Part shown: positions 34,115 to 43,295 of the stretch, piece by piece
Numbering within the stretch: position 1 is the first letter of the stretch
How the letters are laid out: every line of letters begins with the position of its first letter
Assembly: GCA_002403155.1 (NCBI GenBank)
Contig: DHHF01000009.1
Span: forward strand, 46,730-110,729
Length of the DNA stretch: 64,000 bases
Reading direction: 5' to 3'
Source: Sulfurovum sp. UBA4779
GTDB lineage: Bacteria > Campylobacterota > Campylobacteria > Campylobacterales > Sulfurovaceae
The notes under the pieces: generated by a model
The model's input: only the letters and a program-made list of their open reading frames with translations
Told to the model about the DNA's origin: nothing
Databases searched by the model: none
Translations under genes and position numbers: made by a program

Positions 34115-37100
34115 ATGAAAGCTATTCAAACAGTAGCACGATGGCTGGTTGCTTTTATTGCCATAATAAACATACAGGTGTACGGGGCTGATTTTCGGAT
34201 AAATGATGTTTCCATTGCAGAAGGAGACAGCGGAACACGAAATCTTACCTTTACCGTTTCTATCGATGCATATTGCCGCAGCGGTGTTACCTATAGGGTA
34301 GATTATACCACCAATAACGGTTCTGCTGCGGCACCAAGCGATTATACCGCACAAAGCGGAACGATAATATATACTCATAGCGGCTCCCATCAGTCGTCCG
34401 GAACTTGTGCTACAAGAAACATCACGATAGCGGTTCAAGGCGATACCGATTTTGAAACGGATGAAAGTTTCACAATAAGACTTTCAAATGCCAGAAGCAG
34501 CAGCTCACGGTATAGGGCTTACATTGCAGACTCATCGGGGGTAGGAACCATTCTTAACGATGATGCCGATCCTTCTGCCGAAGGCCGTCCTTTCGAGATG
34601 CGCTTTTCTACCAATATCGGAGGAAACCTCAAAGTTATCGGCAACACTATTTTGGTAGGGAATCAAGCCAGCGACCTTACGAATGCGGATTTAAATTTGC
34701 TTTATGCCGATGTCGACGGCAATAGCGCTACCTTTAATTCTTCTAGCGCCACACTTGAAGACAGCGACATTGTCGATCCATCAAAAGCAAAAATAATTTG
34801 GGCAGGACTCTACTGGCAAAGCTACCTGCATAGATGGGACAACGGCTTTGGGGGCTCAGCCGACAACCCCTACCGCGATACGGGGTGGACCGTAGGAGAA
34901 ATTGAAAACACCATCACCAATCAAACAATTTTATTTACGGTTCCAGATGGTACTGCCTCCACTATTGCACCTGATCAAACCGATATGATACAGGCGAGCA
35001 CAACCAACTATCCAAATCGCGGCTATAGCTGTTTTGCCGATGTGACCCATCTTTTGCAAAACCAAAATCCGCTAGGACAGTATACTGTTGCCAATATCCC
35101 GGCACAAGAGGGGGATACAAGAGGCTATAACTATAACGACGGACTTGGAAACTATGGAGCATGGACGCTGGTTGTTGTCTATAACAATCCATCCGACCCT
35201 TACGGCAAAAACCGCAATATCTCCGTCTTTGACGGATATCAAAAACTTGAAGCGGCTTCAACTGCCAATATGTCTATCCCTCTTAGCGGGTTTTTAACCC
35301 CAAAAAGCGGCACGGTAGACTCGACCCTTTCGGTTTTTGCCGGTGAAGGGGATAGAAATATCGCCGGCGATTTCATGAGATTTACCAATGAATTAGGCAC
35401 AACCTATACATTTCCTTCCACAACTTCAGGAATAAATTTTTTCAACTCTTCTGTAGCAAATGTGCCGACACGTAATCCAAATCTTGCCAACAATAACGGG
35501 ATCGATATCCACACCAATCAAGTGGGGGATTCAAATGGCGGCCCGGGCATCCTTCTCAACAATCAAACTTCCGGAACAATCGAATTGGGGACAACGCAGG
35601 ATACCTATTTCCCAAGCATGGTAGCCTTTGGCACAGAACTTTATAGACCGAATTTTTGTTATGATTACAGTGTTCAGCATAATGGTTTTACAGTGGATGC
35701 CAAAGATAGAAACATTGCCACCATAGGCGAAGGATCTCTTACTGTCAATCCTTCGATACGAAGCATGGAGGGGGATTTTGACCTGACGTCATCAAAACTG
35801 AAACTTCGACTGACCCCTTTAAGCTATGTGAACTTTACAGAGGCACGCTATTCGCCCAATACTGTCAATACACTTATACCGGCGATACATACTTCATCTT
35901 CCACTTCCCAATATCCTGAAATAGGGATTGGGTCCGGTGTAGGCGGATATCCGACAAACGGAGGTATCATTGGGACATTCGAACGCTATTTTGCTCAGTT
36001 CGAGTATCATTTATTATCTAGCACATTTAACGGACACTTTGAAATAGATCTTAATGCCAGTATTGATTTTGGGTCCGGGCCTGTTGCTTTCTTGTTTTCT
36101 ACAGAAAACAACTCTCTTCCGCGATGCGAACAGTCTCCTGTTTATTCGCCTGAATGGGGTATATTCAATATCGAAAGAACCGATAGCGGTTCTTACAACC
36201 CTGTTACACAGCCTGATCAAAGATTTACACTATATACTCAAGTTGCAGGCAGGGACTTCGACTTCTCTGTCGTTGCCTATGACGGGAGCGATGTTACCCC
36301 TCCCTACAGTCAAGAAAAAAGTGTTGCCGATATTACGGTAGATATCGAATTGATTGATGCCTCGCCGTATGATGACAATGGATCTTTTTTCAAATGCAAC
36401 AATACAGATCCAAATATTATCCAACAGTTGGCCAATGGAGAGACAAGCATATTCGCTACCTTCCCCTCATCAGAGGCTCCAAGGGTAAACCTGACAGAGA
36501 ATGACGACCTTATAACAGATACCGCTCTAAAAAGCGCTGCATTCAGAATGTGGATACTTGTCGATCAAAATAACACTCTTATCCGCCATACTTGTGCAAA
36601 AAATGACGATGCTTGTTTTGAATCTGTTTATGCTTCTTACCTGCAAGCCGATGACATTGAAGGCCTTTGCACAAACTGCAGCAGTTATCCGGGCGGGTGT
36701 TATGCCTGTCTGCGAAATTATTTTGCAAAAGCTATCTGTTCAAGAGATAATTTTTCCATTAGACCCGCATCTTATCGCATAAGTATTTCTGACACCAATG
36801 AATCAAACGCATCAAACTCCCCTCAAGTGTTGCTAAAAACTAACAATGATGCACAAACCGCTGCCGTGCTTGCTGCTGAATACTTATATAAAATCGATGC
36901 TAACGCAACGCTGTTCAATTCGGATGATTTTGCCAAACTCTATAATAGATATTTTTACACTCCCTCTAACAGCGATCTGATCTCCCAATTTAAATTCCAA
37001 ACCTCCGGCAGCAATTGTGCGGACACAAGCGATCGTGATATTGGGATACGCTTTGCAAACGGACAAATTGCGGGGACATTTAACGGCACCATCATTTCTC

Positions 37101-38458
37101 TTGACTCAAACAATCTTCAAAGCAATTCAAATGTCGGAAATTATCGTTATCACATTGAAGACAACAATTGGACGATCGTGGATCAACAAAGATATCCCTA
37201 TAAAACATTTCAAAATATAAACGACTGTATTCCGGATGAGGCATCCGTTTCCCCTGAAAGCAACGTAAGGATAGGATGCAAAATTGATTCTGAACTTACT
37301 TATGGCTCACAGGTGCATAAAGATTTGCCTTTAAGATTTGAGCCCTACAGCTTTGATCTTTCAAGCATAATAATGAGTCTGCCTAATCCAAATACCAACA
37401 TCGTTTATACCAACGATCTTAATACCTCAAACATATTAGACCGCACTATGGCGGTTCATTTTGCCGGCCAATTAATTGCCAAAGGGAAAAAGGGTGCAAC
37501 TCTGGACAATTTTACAGCCAACTGTGCAGCAAAACCGGTTGTTTTTGATGTCAACAGAACAATGACAAGAAACAACAGCCCTATTGACGAACAGGACATA
37601 CTAAGTATCGATTTGATTACCGCCAAGCCGAGCCAAAACATTTATTTGCAAAGATATGACAGTGAAACCGCAAACCCTGCTCTTCGACATAGCGTAACAA
37701 ACAGCAATATCGATTCAAGCACGCAAATAACAATCGCTCCGGAACAGTTTCATGATGAGAACAACGGCTCTGCCAATGTCAATCTCGATTTCAATCTGCA
37801 AAGAATCAACGATCAGGTTATGAATCCCGTCAATATCACATTCATCGCACATGAAGCCAATTCTACGGCATCAAGCTCAAATGCGCATATGCTGCCCGAC
37901 TATATACCGGAAGGAAACGCAACCATAGATCGAAATGTCTCATTTATATACGGCCGCATCGCGCCAAGCAGCGCAAGCCCTTATATTGTGCCTCCAAGCC
38001 AATCCAAGACAACCATTCCGATGTATATTGAAGCATATTGCGATGGTTTTGACCAAAATATGGCAGAAATGAATTGCAGCCTTTATACGTTAAATATCCC
38101 CAGCCTAAGAGACGACGGGATATGGTGGGTCAACACAAACCATAACTCAGACGAAGGAGACGGGCAGATTGCAAGCTTAGTAGATCCGCTGGGCGGAACC
38201 CTTATCAGCCCTGATAGCGATATCGACCTGGATAACCCTACCGATATCGATGTAACTATAGGCAATGTAGGCAGGCCGTACTCGACTGAGATTCAAATCA
38301 CACCTAGTGTGCCTTGGCTTGGCTATAATCCATACGGTCTATTGAATCCCGTTGTTAAATTCTTAGGCGGCGGCGGCTGGGCAGGAAAAGGCAATACGGG
38401 AATGGTTGTTGACAGCAATGCTAGCTATGACAATATCAATAAACGAATAAACTGGTAA
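34115..38458 (+). CDS. large Calx-beta surface protein of the pseudopilin locus (possible tip adhesin)
   Basis: A 1447-residue secreted protein. The ATG at 34115 has AAGGA upstream; an ATG seven codons earlier lacks one. A signal peptide (core WLVAFIAIINIQVYG) is followed by a Calx-beta domain (about 27-150: AEGDSGTRNLTFTVSI, DYTAQSGTI, ETDESFTIRLSNA, GVGTILNDD), a Ca2+-binding fold. After this comes a long beta-rich, Asn/Ser/Asp-rich region with about 20 Cys, including a cluster near residue 860-880 (CTNCSSYPGGCYAC). No transmembrane anchor is obvious at the C-terminus. Pseudopilin genes follow four bases downstream. The layout recalls MshQ- or PilY1-type proteins carried by minor pilins, so a tip or surface adhesin is inferred. 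Confidence 0.7.
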   Translation: MKAIQTVARWLVAFIAIINIQVYGADFRINDVSIAEGDSGTRNLTFTVSIDAYCRSGVTYRVDYTTNNGSAAAPSDYTAQSGTIIYTHSGSHQSSGTCATRNITIAVQGDTDFETDESFTIRLSNARSSSSRYRAYIADSSGVGTILNDDADPSAEGRPFEMRFSTNIGGNLKVIGNTILVGNQASDLTNADLNLLYADVDGNSATFNSSSATLEDSDIVDPSKAKIIWAGLYWQSYLHRWDNGFGGSADNPYRDTGWTVGEIENTITNQTILFTVPDGTASTIAPDQTDMIQASTTNYPNRGYSCFADVTHLLQNQNPLGQYTVANIPAQEGDTRGYNYNDGLGNYGAWTLVVVYNNPSDPYGKNRNISVFDGYQKLEAASTANMSIPLSGFLTPKSGTVDSTLSVFAGEGDRNIAGDFMRFTNELGTTYTFPSTTSGINFFNSSVANVPTRNPNLANNNGIDIHTNQVGDSNGGPGILLNNQTSGTIELGTTQDTYFPSMVAFGTELYRPNFCYDYSVQHNGFTVDAKDRNIATIGEGSLTVNPSIRSMEGDFDLTSSKLKLRLTPLSYVNFTEARYSPNTVNTLIPAIHTSSSTSQYPEIGIGSGVGGYPTNGGIIGTFERYFAQFEYHLLSSTFNGHFEIDLNASIDFGSGPVAFLFSTENNSLPRCEQSPVYSPEWGIFNIERTDSGSYNPVTQPDQRFTLYTQVAGRDFDFSVVAYDGSDVTPPYSQEKSVADITVDIELIDASPYDDNGSFFKCNNTDPNIIQQLANGETSIFATFPSSEAPRVNLTENDDLITDTALKSAAFRMWILVDQNNTLIRHTCAKNDDACFESVYASYLQADDIEGLCTNCSSYPGGCYACLRNYFAKAICSRDNFSIRPASYRISISDTNESNASNSPQVLLKTNNDAQTAAVLAAEYLYKIDANATLFNSDDFAKLYNRYFYTPSNSDLISQFKFQTSGSNCADTSDRDIGIRFANGQIAGTFNGTIISLDSNNLQSNSNVGNYRYHIEDNNWTIVDQQRYPYKTFQNINDCIPDEASVSPESNVRIGCKIDSELTYGSQVHKDLPLRFEPYSFDLSSIIMSLPNPNTNIVYTNDLNTSNILDRTMAVHFAGQLIAKGKKGATLDNFTANCAAKPVVFDVNRTMTRNNSPIDEQDILSIDLITAKPSQNIYLQRYDSETANPALRHSVTNSNIDSSTQITIAPEQFHDENNGSANVNLDFNLQRINDQVMNPVNITFIAHEANSTASSSNAHMLPDYIPEGNATIDRNVSFIYGRIAPSSASPYIVPPSQSKTTIPMYIEAYCDGFDQNMAEMNCSLYTLNIPSLRDDGIWWVNTNHNSDEGDGQIASLVDPLGGTLISPDSDIDLDNPTDIDVTIGNVGRPYSTEIQITPSVPWLGYNPYGLLNPVVKFLGGGGWAGKGNTGMVVDSNASYDNINKRINW

Positions 38459-38462
38459 AAAA

Positions 38463-39203
38463 ATGAAACATCACAAAAAGCCAAAAACAGGGCGGTCGGC
38501 GATTGCAATGGTGGAATTGATCTTTGCGATCGTCATAATGGGCATCATTCTTTTAAGTGCGCCTCTTGTGCTAAATCAAGCAATACGAAGTTCGACAATA
38601 GCCATGCAGCAAGAAGCAATTGCTGCAGCAGGTTCTCAAATAAGCTTGATACTTACGGCGCAATGGGATGAAATGGACAGTAACTCAACCACCGGATTTG
38701 GCATTTTAAATGTTGCAAATGGCGCAGCGCAGCTGGCCAACGGAGCAAGAGATCTCAATGCAACCTATACGACACGAAGATTTAATACGATAGCCGCTTA
38801 TTCCCAGGCGACTGCCTCGGCAAATTTCGGGAGCGGGACAGAAGCAAGCGATTCCGGCGGCAAAGATGATATAGATGATTTTCACGGCGACACTCAACAG
38901 CTGATGCTTTATGCTTCAGAAACAGCGAGTTTGCTGCAAAATCAAGGCGAATACCTTGATACCGGTATCAGAATGGCCAATACGGTGATGTATGGTTCGG
39001 ATACGGTCAATTATGGCACGAATCCGCTAGCCTACAATAATCCGTTTCTCAATACATCAAACGCCTCTACCAATATTAAACTTATTTCCGTCATTCTAAC
39101 AACCGCTTCAGGCGAAGAGGAGCACAATAAAACTATCATGCTCAGCGCTTTTTCATGCAATATAGGAACACCCTCAATCCACTATGTTCCTTTTATGCCC
39201 TAA
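38463..39203 (+). CDS. pseudopilin with non-canonical prepilin signal
   Basis: A 246-residue protein whose N-terminus (SAIAMVELIFAIVIMGIIL) is a class III signal: a basic leader, then the hydrophobic helix with Glu at position 5, but AIAMVE instead of GFTLIE. The rest is polar with Ala/Ser/Asn-rich stretches. It begins four bases after the Calx-beta gene and precedes another pseudopilin by nine bases. It is probably a minor pilin of the same complex; exact role unknown. Confidence 0.75.
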   Translation: MKHHKKPKTGRSAIAMVELIFAIVIMGIILLSAPLVLNQAIRSSTIAMQQEAIAAAGSQISLILTAQWDEMDSNSTTGFGILNVANGAAQLANGARDLNATYTTRRFNTIAAYSQATASANFGSGTEASDSGGKDDIDDFHGDTQQLMLYASETASLLQNQGEYLDTGIRMANTVMYGSDTVNYGTNPLAYNNPFLNTSNASTNIKLISVILTTASGEEEHNKTIMLSAFSCNIGTPSIHYVPFMP

Positions 39204-39212
39204 GGAGTTGAG

Positions 39213-40154
39213 ATGATGCAAAACATACAAAAAAAAGCTTTTACGTTGCTCGAAGTTACGCTTGTGATCGTTATTTTGGGCATTGTTGCCTCTGTGGCAT
39301 CCACCATTATTTCACAACTGTATGAAAATTATATGCTTCAAAGAGCGATGCATAATGTTTCGCTTAAAACAGAACTCGCCATCAATCAGATCATCAACCG
39401 ATTAACATACCGCATTGAAAATTCAGTCATTGCCAGAAAATCAGACGGCACTTTCATTCCGCTGCAAGCCATCGAGTATGGGGTAACCAATACGGATAAT
39501 GCCATCTTGGAATGGATCGGCTACGACAATGAGAGTTTTGAAGCGCGAAATACTCCGGGCTGGAGCGGATATTGTGACGTAACGGCTACTGCCGCACCAA
39601 ACATTTCAACTCCGGGCTCAAATTTAAATTTTGCCTCGACGGTCATAGGCAATCTTTCAAATGGCAATCCAACGCTTGCATTGCTTTTTTCTCTTGGCGA
39701 CCGGCGTGACGGAAATATCACCAGCCCCGATTCTCACTGCTTTGGCTATAACGGGGATACAAGCTGTATTCATCAGTCGGGTATCGTCAACAATACCACG
39801 CTAAGCACCAACAGGGAATCAGGCACAGCAAGCATCTCGGATCAATACAAATTGGCATGGAGTGCTTATGCTATTGTTCCCGTCAATGCAAATGCACTCT
39901 ATAACGACGTTAGAGACGGCGCTATCGCAGCAGAGGGCATACCGCAATCTTTTGATCTTGAACTAAGATACAACTATCAACCTTGGGCAGGAAGCCAATA
40001 TACCAATGCCCCTCGTTCAACTCTGATACGTAATGCTACTTCATTTAAGTTTTCAGAACAGGGAGGCACAATAAGAGTGAAGCTTTGTGCAACCGAAAAA
40101 ACCGCTTTTGGCACTAATGTCTCTGTATGCAAAGAAAAGGTGGTCATCCGATGA
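39213..40154 (+). CDS. pseudopilin, PilW/GspJ-like
   Basis: A 313-residue protein starting after a strong AAGGAG. The prepilin signal is KKAFTLLEVTLVIVILGIV, with Ala before Phe+1 and Glu+5. The long helix (QLYENYMLQRAMHNVSLKTELAINQIINRL is within it, cited by ends) leads to a globular domain with several Cys. Size and layout resemble PilW/GspJ minor pseudopilins, which help initiate pilus assembly. Its stop overlaps the next start (ATGA). Confidence 0.78.
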   Translation: MMQNIQKKAFTLLEVTLVIVILGIVASVASTIISQLYENYMLQRAMHNVSLKTELAINQIINRLTYRIENSVIARKSDGTFIPLQAIEYGVTNTDNAILEWIGYDNESFEARNTPGWSGYCDVTATAAPNISTPGSNLNFASTVIGNLSNGNPTLALLFSLGDRRDGNITSPDSHCFGYNGDTSCIHQSGIVNNTTLSTNRESGTASISDQYKLAWSAYAIVPVNANALYNDVRDGAIAAEGIPQSFDLELRYNYQPWAGSQYTNAPRSTLIRNATSFKFSEQGGTIRVKLCATEKTAFGTNVSVCKEKVVIR

Positions 40155-40630
40155 GAAAAGCTTTTTCATTGTTTACGGCTATCGTCGTTTTGGTACTGAT
40201 GGCAGGCGTTACGGCATTGGTTATGAATATTTCAGGCAAAGTCGTTAAAGAAACCACTGCCCAGTATCGAAAAGAGCAGGCGATGCTTCTGGCAAAAAGC
40301 TATACCGAGTTTGCTATCCTTGCCATCCAAGGGCACAATATGAAAACCAACGGCTGCCTAAGAACAATTAACGGCATCGTCAATTCTACCGTATTGAATC
40401 AAGCAAATCCTAACGGAGCAAACGAAGGAGAAGGATATCGGGTGACCGTTCGCATGCGGAGATACATTGGTTTACCTGCCGATCTTAACTGTACCGTTAA
40501 TACTCCTTCAACCTCAGGAGATGCATCAGCATTAATCGATGTTAATGTGCGATACAAAGATCCCGACGCAACAGATATTTCAACTGCGCCTTGGATTAAT
40601 TACAATCGCAGGACTCTTCAAAAATTATAA
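40151..40630 (+). CDS. pseudopilin lacking Glu+5 (GspK/PilX-like position)
   Basis: A 159-residue protein from the ATG at 40151 (AAGGTGG upstream). The N-terminus MRKAFSLFTAIVVLVLMAG is a prepilin-like signal, but position 5 after the Ala is Thr rather than Glu. Loss of Glu+5 is a known trait of the GspK/PilX-type tip pseudopilin. Two Cys are present in the globular part. It overlaps the previous gene by four bases and ends the operon. Confidence 0.72.
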   Translation: MRKAFSLFTAIVVLVLMAGVTALVMNISGKVVKETTAQYRKEQAMLLAKSYTEFAILAIQGHNMKTNGCLRTINGIVNSTVLNQANPNGANEGEGYRVTVRMRRYIGLPADLNCTVNTPSTSGDASALIDVNVRYKDPDATDISTAPWINYNRRTLQKL

Positions 40631-40671
40631 CGGTTGTTTACCCTTTATTAAGCTTCTTAAGTTACAATTAA

Positions 40672-40694
40672 GTATGGATATCTGTTATCCATAC
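40672..40694. repeat. 9-bp inverted repeat upstream of hpf
   Basis: GTATGGATA and TATCCATAC are perfect arms with a five-base loop (TCTGT), 24 bases before the hpf ATG. There is no T-run after it, so it is as likely an operator or 5' stem for hpf as a terminator of the pilin operon. Confidence 0.5.
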
Positions 40695-40718
40695 ATTATA
40701 GAATCTAAAGGATTTATC

Positions 40719-41252
40719 ATGAATAAAAGCATTACTGGAAGACATTTTGATTTAACCGATCCTATCAAACAATATGCCCAAAATGCGCTTGACGGGCTCA
40801 AAAAATACAATCTTGATATCATATCGGCAAACACGATTATCTCTGCAAATGAAAAAGCCGGGAAAAAAGGTTTTGCTGTAGAATTCATCATAAATCTAAA
40901 AGATAAAAATACTATCGTTGTCACACAGCTCGACAAAGACGTGTATGCCGCGATCGATCTGGCCGTTGAGCGAATAAAAAAATCCCTAAGAAGACATGCC
41001 GACAAGATCAAAGATCATAAGGTCATGAGCTTTAAAGACCTTGGAGAAGGGGCTGAAGCAGTAGGAGAACTCACTGCCGAAGAAGTGGAAATTGTTCCCA
41101 TGGATTTGGAACTTCACAAACCGCTTGAGTTTGATGAAGCGATCGATGCGCTGAGAACTGAAAAGAAAAGACAGTTTATCGTTTTCAATGACCTAGAAGG
41201 CAATATGCGCGTAATGTATAAAAGAGCCGACGGGAGATTTGGGCTTTATTAA
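40719..41252 (+). CDS. hpf: ribosome hibernation promoting factor, long form
   Basis: From the ATG at 40719 (AAAGGA upstream) it is 177 residues. The N-terminal S30AE/YfiA domain (about 1-100) begins with SITGRHFDLTDPIKQYA and includes a basic helix AVERIKKSLRRHADKIKDHK (20 residues). A linker and the C-terminal dimerising domain (about 120-175: EFDEAIDALRTEKKRQFIVFN in part, GNMRVMYKRADGRFGLY) make it the long form that forms 100S ribosome dimers alone. It is monocistronic. Confidence 0.93.
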   Translation: MNKSITGRHFDLTDPIKQYAQNALDGLKKYNLDIISANTIISANEKAGKKGFAVEFIINLKDKNTIVVTQLDKDVYAAIDLAVERIKKSLRRHADKIKDHKVMSFKDLGEGAEAVGELTAEEVEIVPMDLELHKPLEFDEAIDALRTEKKRQFIVFNDLEGNMRVMYKRADGRFGLY

Positions 41253-41330
41253 TCAGAGGCGTTCAGCGTTCAGCGCTGAGCGTTCAACCCAGAATAGAAA
41301 AATCCATTTCTGACTTTTAACTTCTAATTT
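41253..41330. repeat. intergenic repeat block between hpf and recG
   Basis: This convergent gap holds GTTCAGC iterations around a perfect palindrome TCAGCGCTGA. A pyrimidine-rich stretch follows, built from near-copies of TTTCTAACT and TCTTAACT. The palindromic part could fold and stop transcription; the rest looks like short slipped repeats. Confidence 0.4.
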
Positions 41331-43145
41331 CTAACTCTTAACTTTATCTTTTGCCAATCGATTTTTTGCCAGCTGTATACTCTCTTCATCCGATGCCAAA
41401 TCCAGCCATCTGAATTTCTGTCCGCTCTGTATCGTTCCGTCAAGAATATCTCCGCTGCTGCGAAACTCCAAATCTAGTTTGGCAATTTCAAAACCGTTTG
41501 CAGTTTGCGCAAAACGCTCCAGTCTCACATTTTTTTCCGCATTGCTGTAAAGATAGCACCAGCTTTTAAGGCCGTTGCGCCCCACTCTTCCTCTGAGCTG
41601 ATGCAATGTTGCAAGCCCCAGCCTCTCTGCCCCCACCACTACAACCAGCGTCAATCTAGGCAAAGAGATGCCGACCTCTACGACTGTAGTAGCCAAAAGG
41701 ATATTTCCCTCCTCTCTAAAGCGCAGCAAAATCTCTTCTTTTTCCTTGTCTTTGCCGTGTGTCACATAGACATGGCTAAACCGCTCCTCCCAAAAGCCTC
41801 TTGCCTCTTCCAAAGACTGATACGGCACTTCGCTGCTTTGTTGGACCAAAGGATAAACGATAAGTACCTGATGGCGCTTTGCAATCTCTTCTTTGATGTG
41901 TCCTAGCAAATTTCCGATATCTTGCTTTTTGATGACGTGTGTTTCTATCTCTTTTTCAAAAGGAGTAGTAGCAATGAGGCTCATATCGATGAGTTCGGAT
42001 TCCATCATCGCTTGCGTCCTTGGGATAGGCGTAGCAGAAAACTGAAGATAGTGAGGTTTTTTTTCTTCACGGCTTGCAAGCTGTTCCAAACGTTGGCGCT
42101 GCTTGCTTCCAAAACGGTGCTGCTCATCCACCATCACCAATGCAACTTGCGGTAAATCCTCCTTATAAAGCAGCGCATGGGTTCCTATGATCAGATCTGC
42201 TTTTTGATACTCCCCCTCCTCTTTTCCTTGCATCACTAAAGCAACAGCTATCTTTTTTGGCAAATACTTGCATGCCTCCTCATAAAGCTGCAATGCCAAA
42301 AGAGAAGTGGGCGCCATTAAAATGCTTTGATACGGATAGGCTATCATCGCACCGGCAAGCATTACCATCGTTTTCCCCGACCCCACATCTCCTACCACCA
42401 TGCGTTTAGCGGCTTTGTCTTTTCTTGCCATATCTTTTTGTATCTGCTCGATTACGCTATATTGCTCGGAGGTTAAAGAAAAAGGAAGATTTTGTATAAA
42501 GGTGTCGATTTCTCCTTGCAATGCATGCAAAGCAGGAAAGTCCATGCGTTTTCCTCTGAGTTTTTTTAGATGATTATACGCTTCTATAAACTTGAGCCCC
42601 ATAAGATCCTGCGCCAACAATCTCTCGTTGTGAAGTTTTTCTTCTTTGTTTTTTGGAAAATGCATACGCATCAAAATGGCTGCTTCAAGACTCTCAAGCC
42701 CTTCATCGCAAAGATTTTTCTCATTGAGATACCGTGCGGCCAATGATCGCATCTCATCTTCTTTTAGGACTGTTTTGTAAACGGGGATGATTTTCCCTGC
42801 CTCTTTGATCGATTTTGGCTGAGACATTTGCAAATATCCCTTATAGATCTCAAGACGTCCTTGGATGATATGGCAGCTGCCGATTGAAAATGTTTTATGG
42901 TGGTAAGGCGTGGCATGAAAAAACACGGAGGAAAGTTTCCTTCCCGTACGCAAAAGCTTAAAATGCACATGCAATTTTCCGCCGATATATTTGGCCTCTT
43001 CGACTTTGGCTTCAAGCGTATTGATCTTGCCTATTTCCAAATCAGCCGAAAGCGTAGTGTCTTTGTATGAAACAGGAACGATAAGCGCAAGATCAAGCAA
43101 AGTGCGGATTTTAAGTTTTTTAAAAAGCTCTCTTGCCTCTTGCAT
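41331..43145 (-). CDS. recG: ATP-dependent DNA helicase RecG
   Basis: Branched-DNA helicase for replication fork repair. From the ATG at 43145 (AGGGAG six bases upstream) it is 604 residues, shorter than E. coli RecG (693), mainly in the wedge domain. Helicase motifs are Walker A GDVGSGKT, motif II VDEQHRFG, motif III FSATPIPRT and motif VI QLRGRVGRNG. A longer frame starting with TTG at 43166 is less likely. It follows the M16-like gene in the same direction. Confidence 0.95.
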   Translation of the reverse strand: MQEARELFKKLKIRTLLDLALIVPVSYKDTTLSADLEIGKINTLEAKVEEAKYIGGKLHVHFKLLRTGRKLSSVFFHATPYHHKTFSIGSCHIIQGRLEIYKGYLQMSQPKSIKEAGKIIPVYKTVLKEDEMRSLAARYLNEKNLCDEGLESLEAAILMRMHFPKNKEEKLHNERLLAQDLMGLKFIEAYNHLKKLRGKRMDFPALHALQGEIDTFIQNLPFSLTSEQYSVIEQIQKDMARKDKAAKRMVVGDVGSGKTMVMLAGAMIAYPYQSILMAPTSLLALQLYEEACKYLPKKIAVALVMQGKEEGEYQKADLIIGTHALLYKEDLPQVALVMVDEQHRFGSKQRQRLEQLASREEKKPHYLQFSATPIPRTQAMMESELIDMSLIATTPFEKEIETHVIKKQDIGNLLGHIKEEIAKRHQVLIVYPLVQQSSEVPYQSLEEARGFWEERFSHVYVTHGKDKEKEEILLRFREEGNILLATTVVEVGISLPRLTLVVVVGAERLGLATLHQLRGRVGRNGLKSWCYLYSNAEKNVRLERFAQTANGFEIAKLDLEFRSSGDILDGTIQSGQKFRWLDLASDEESIQLAKNRLAKDKVKS

Positions 43146-43295
43146 CCTTTTCTCCCTCTCAGCCAATCATCAAAAGCAACCCTCAACATTGCTTTATGCG
43201 AGACTTATTGTACCAATCTTTTCAAAAAAGCAAAAAAAGAATGTCAAATCGACATAAATATATGGCTATGCTCTTCAATTTTAGATTCTGGCAGC

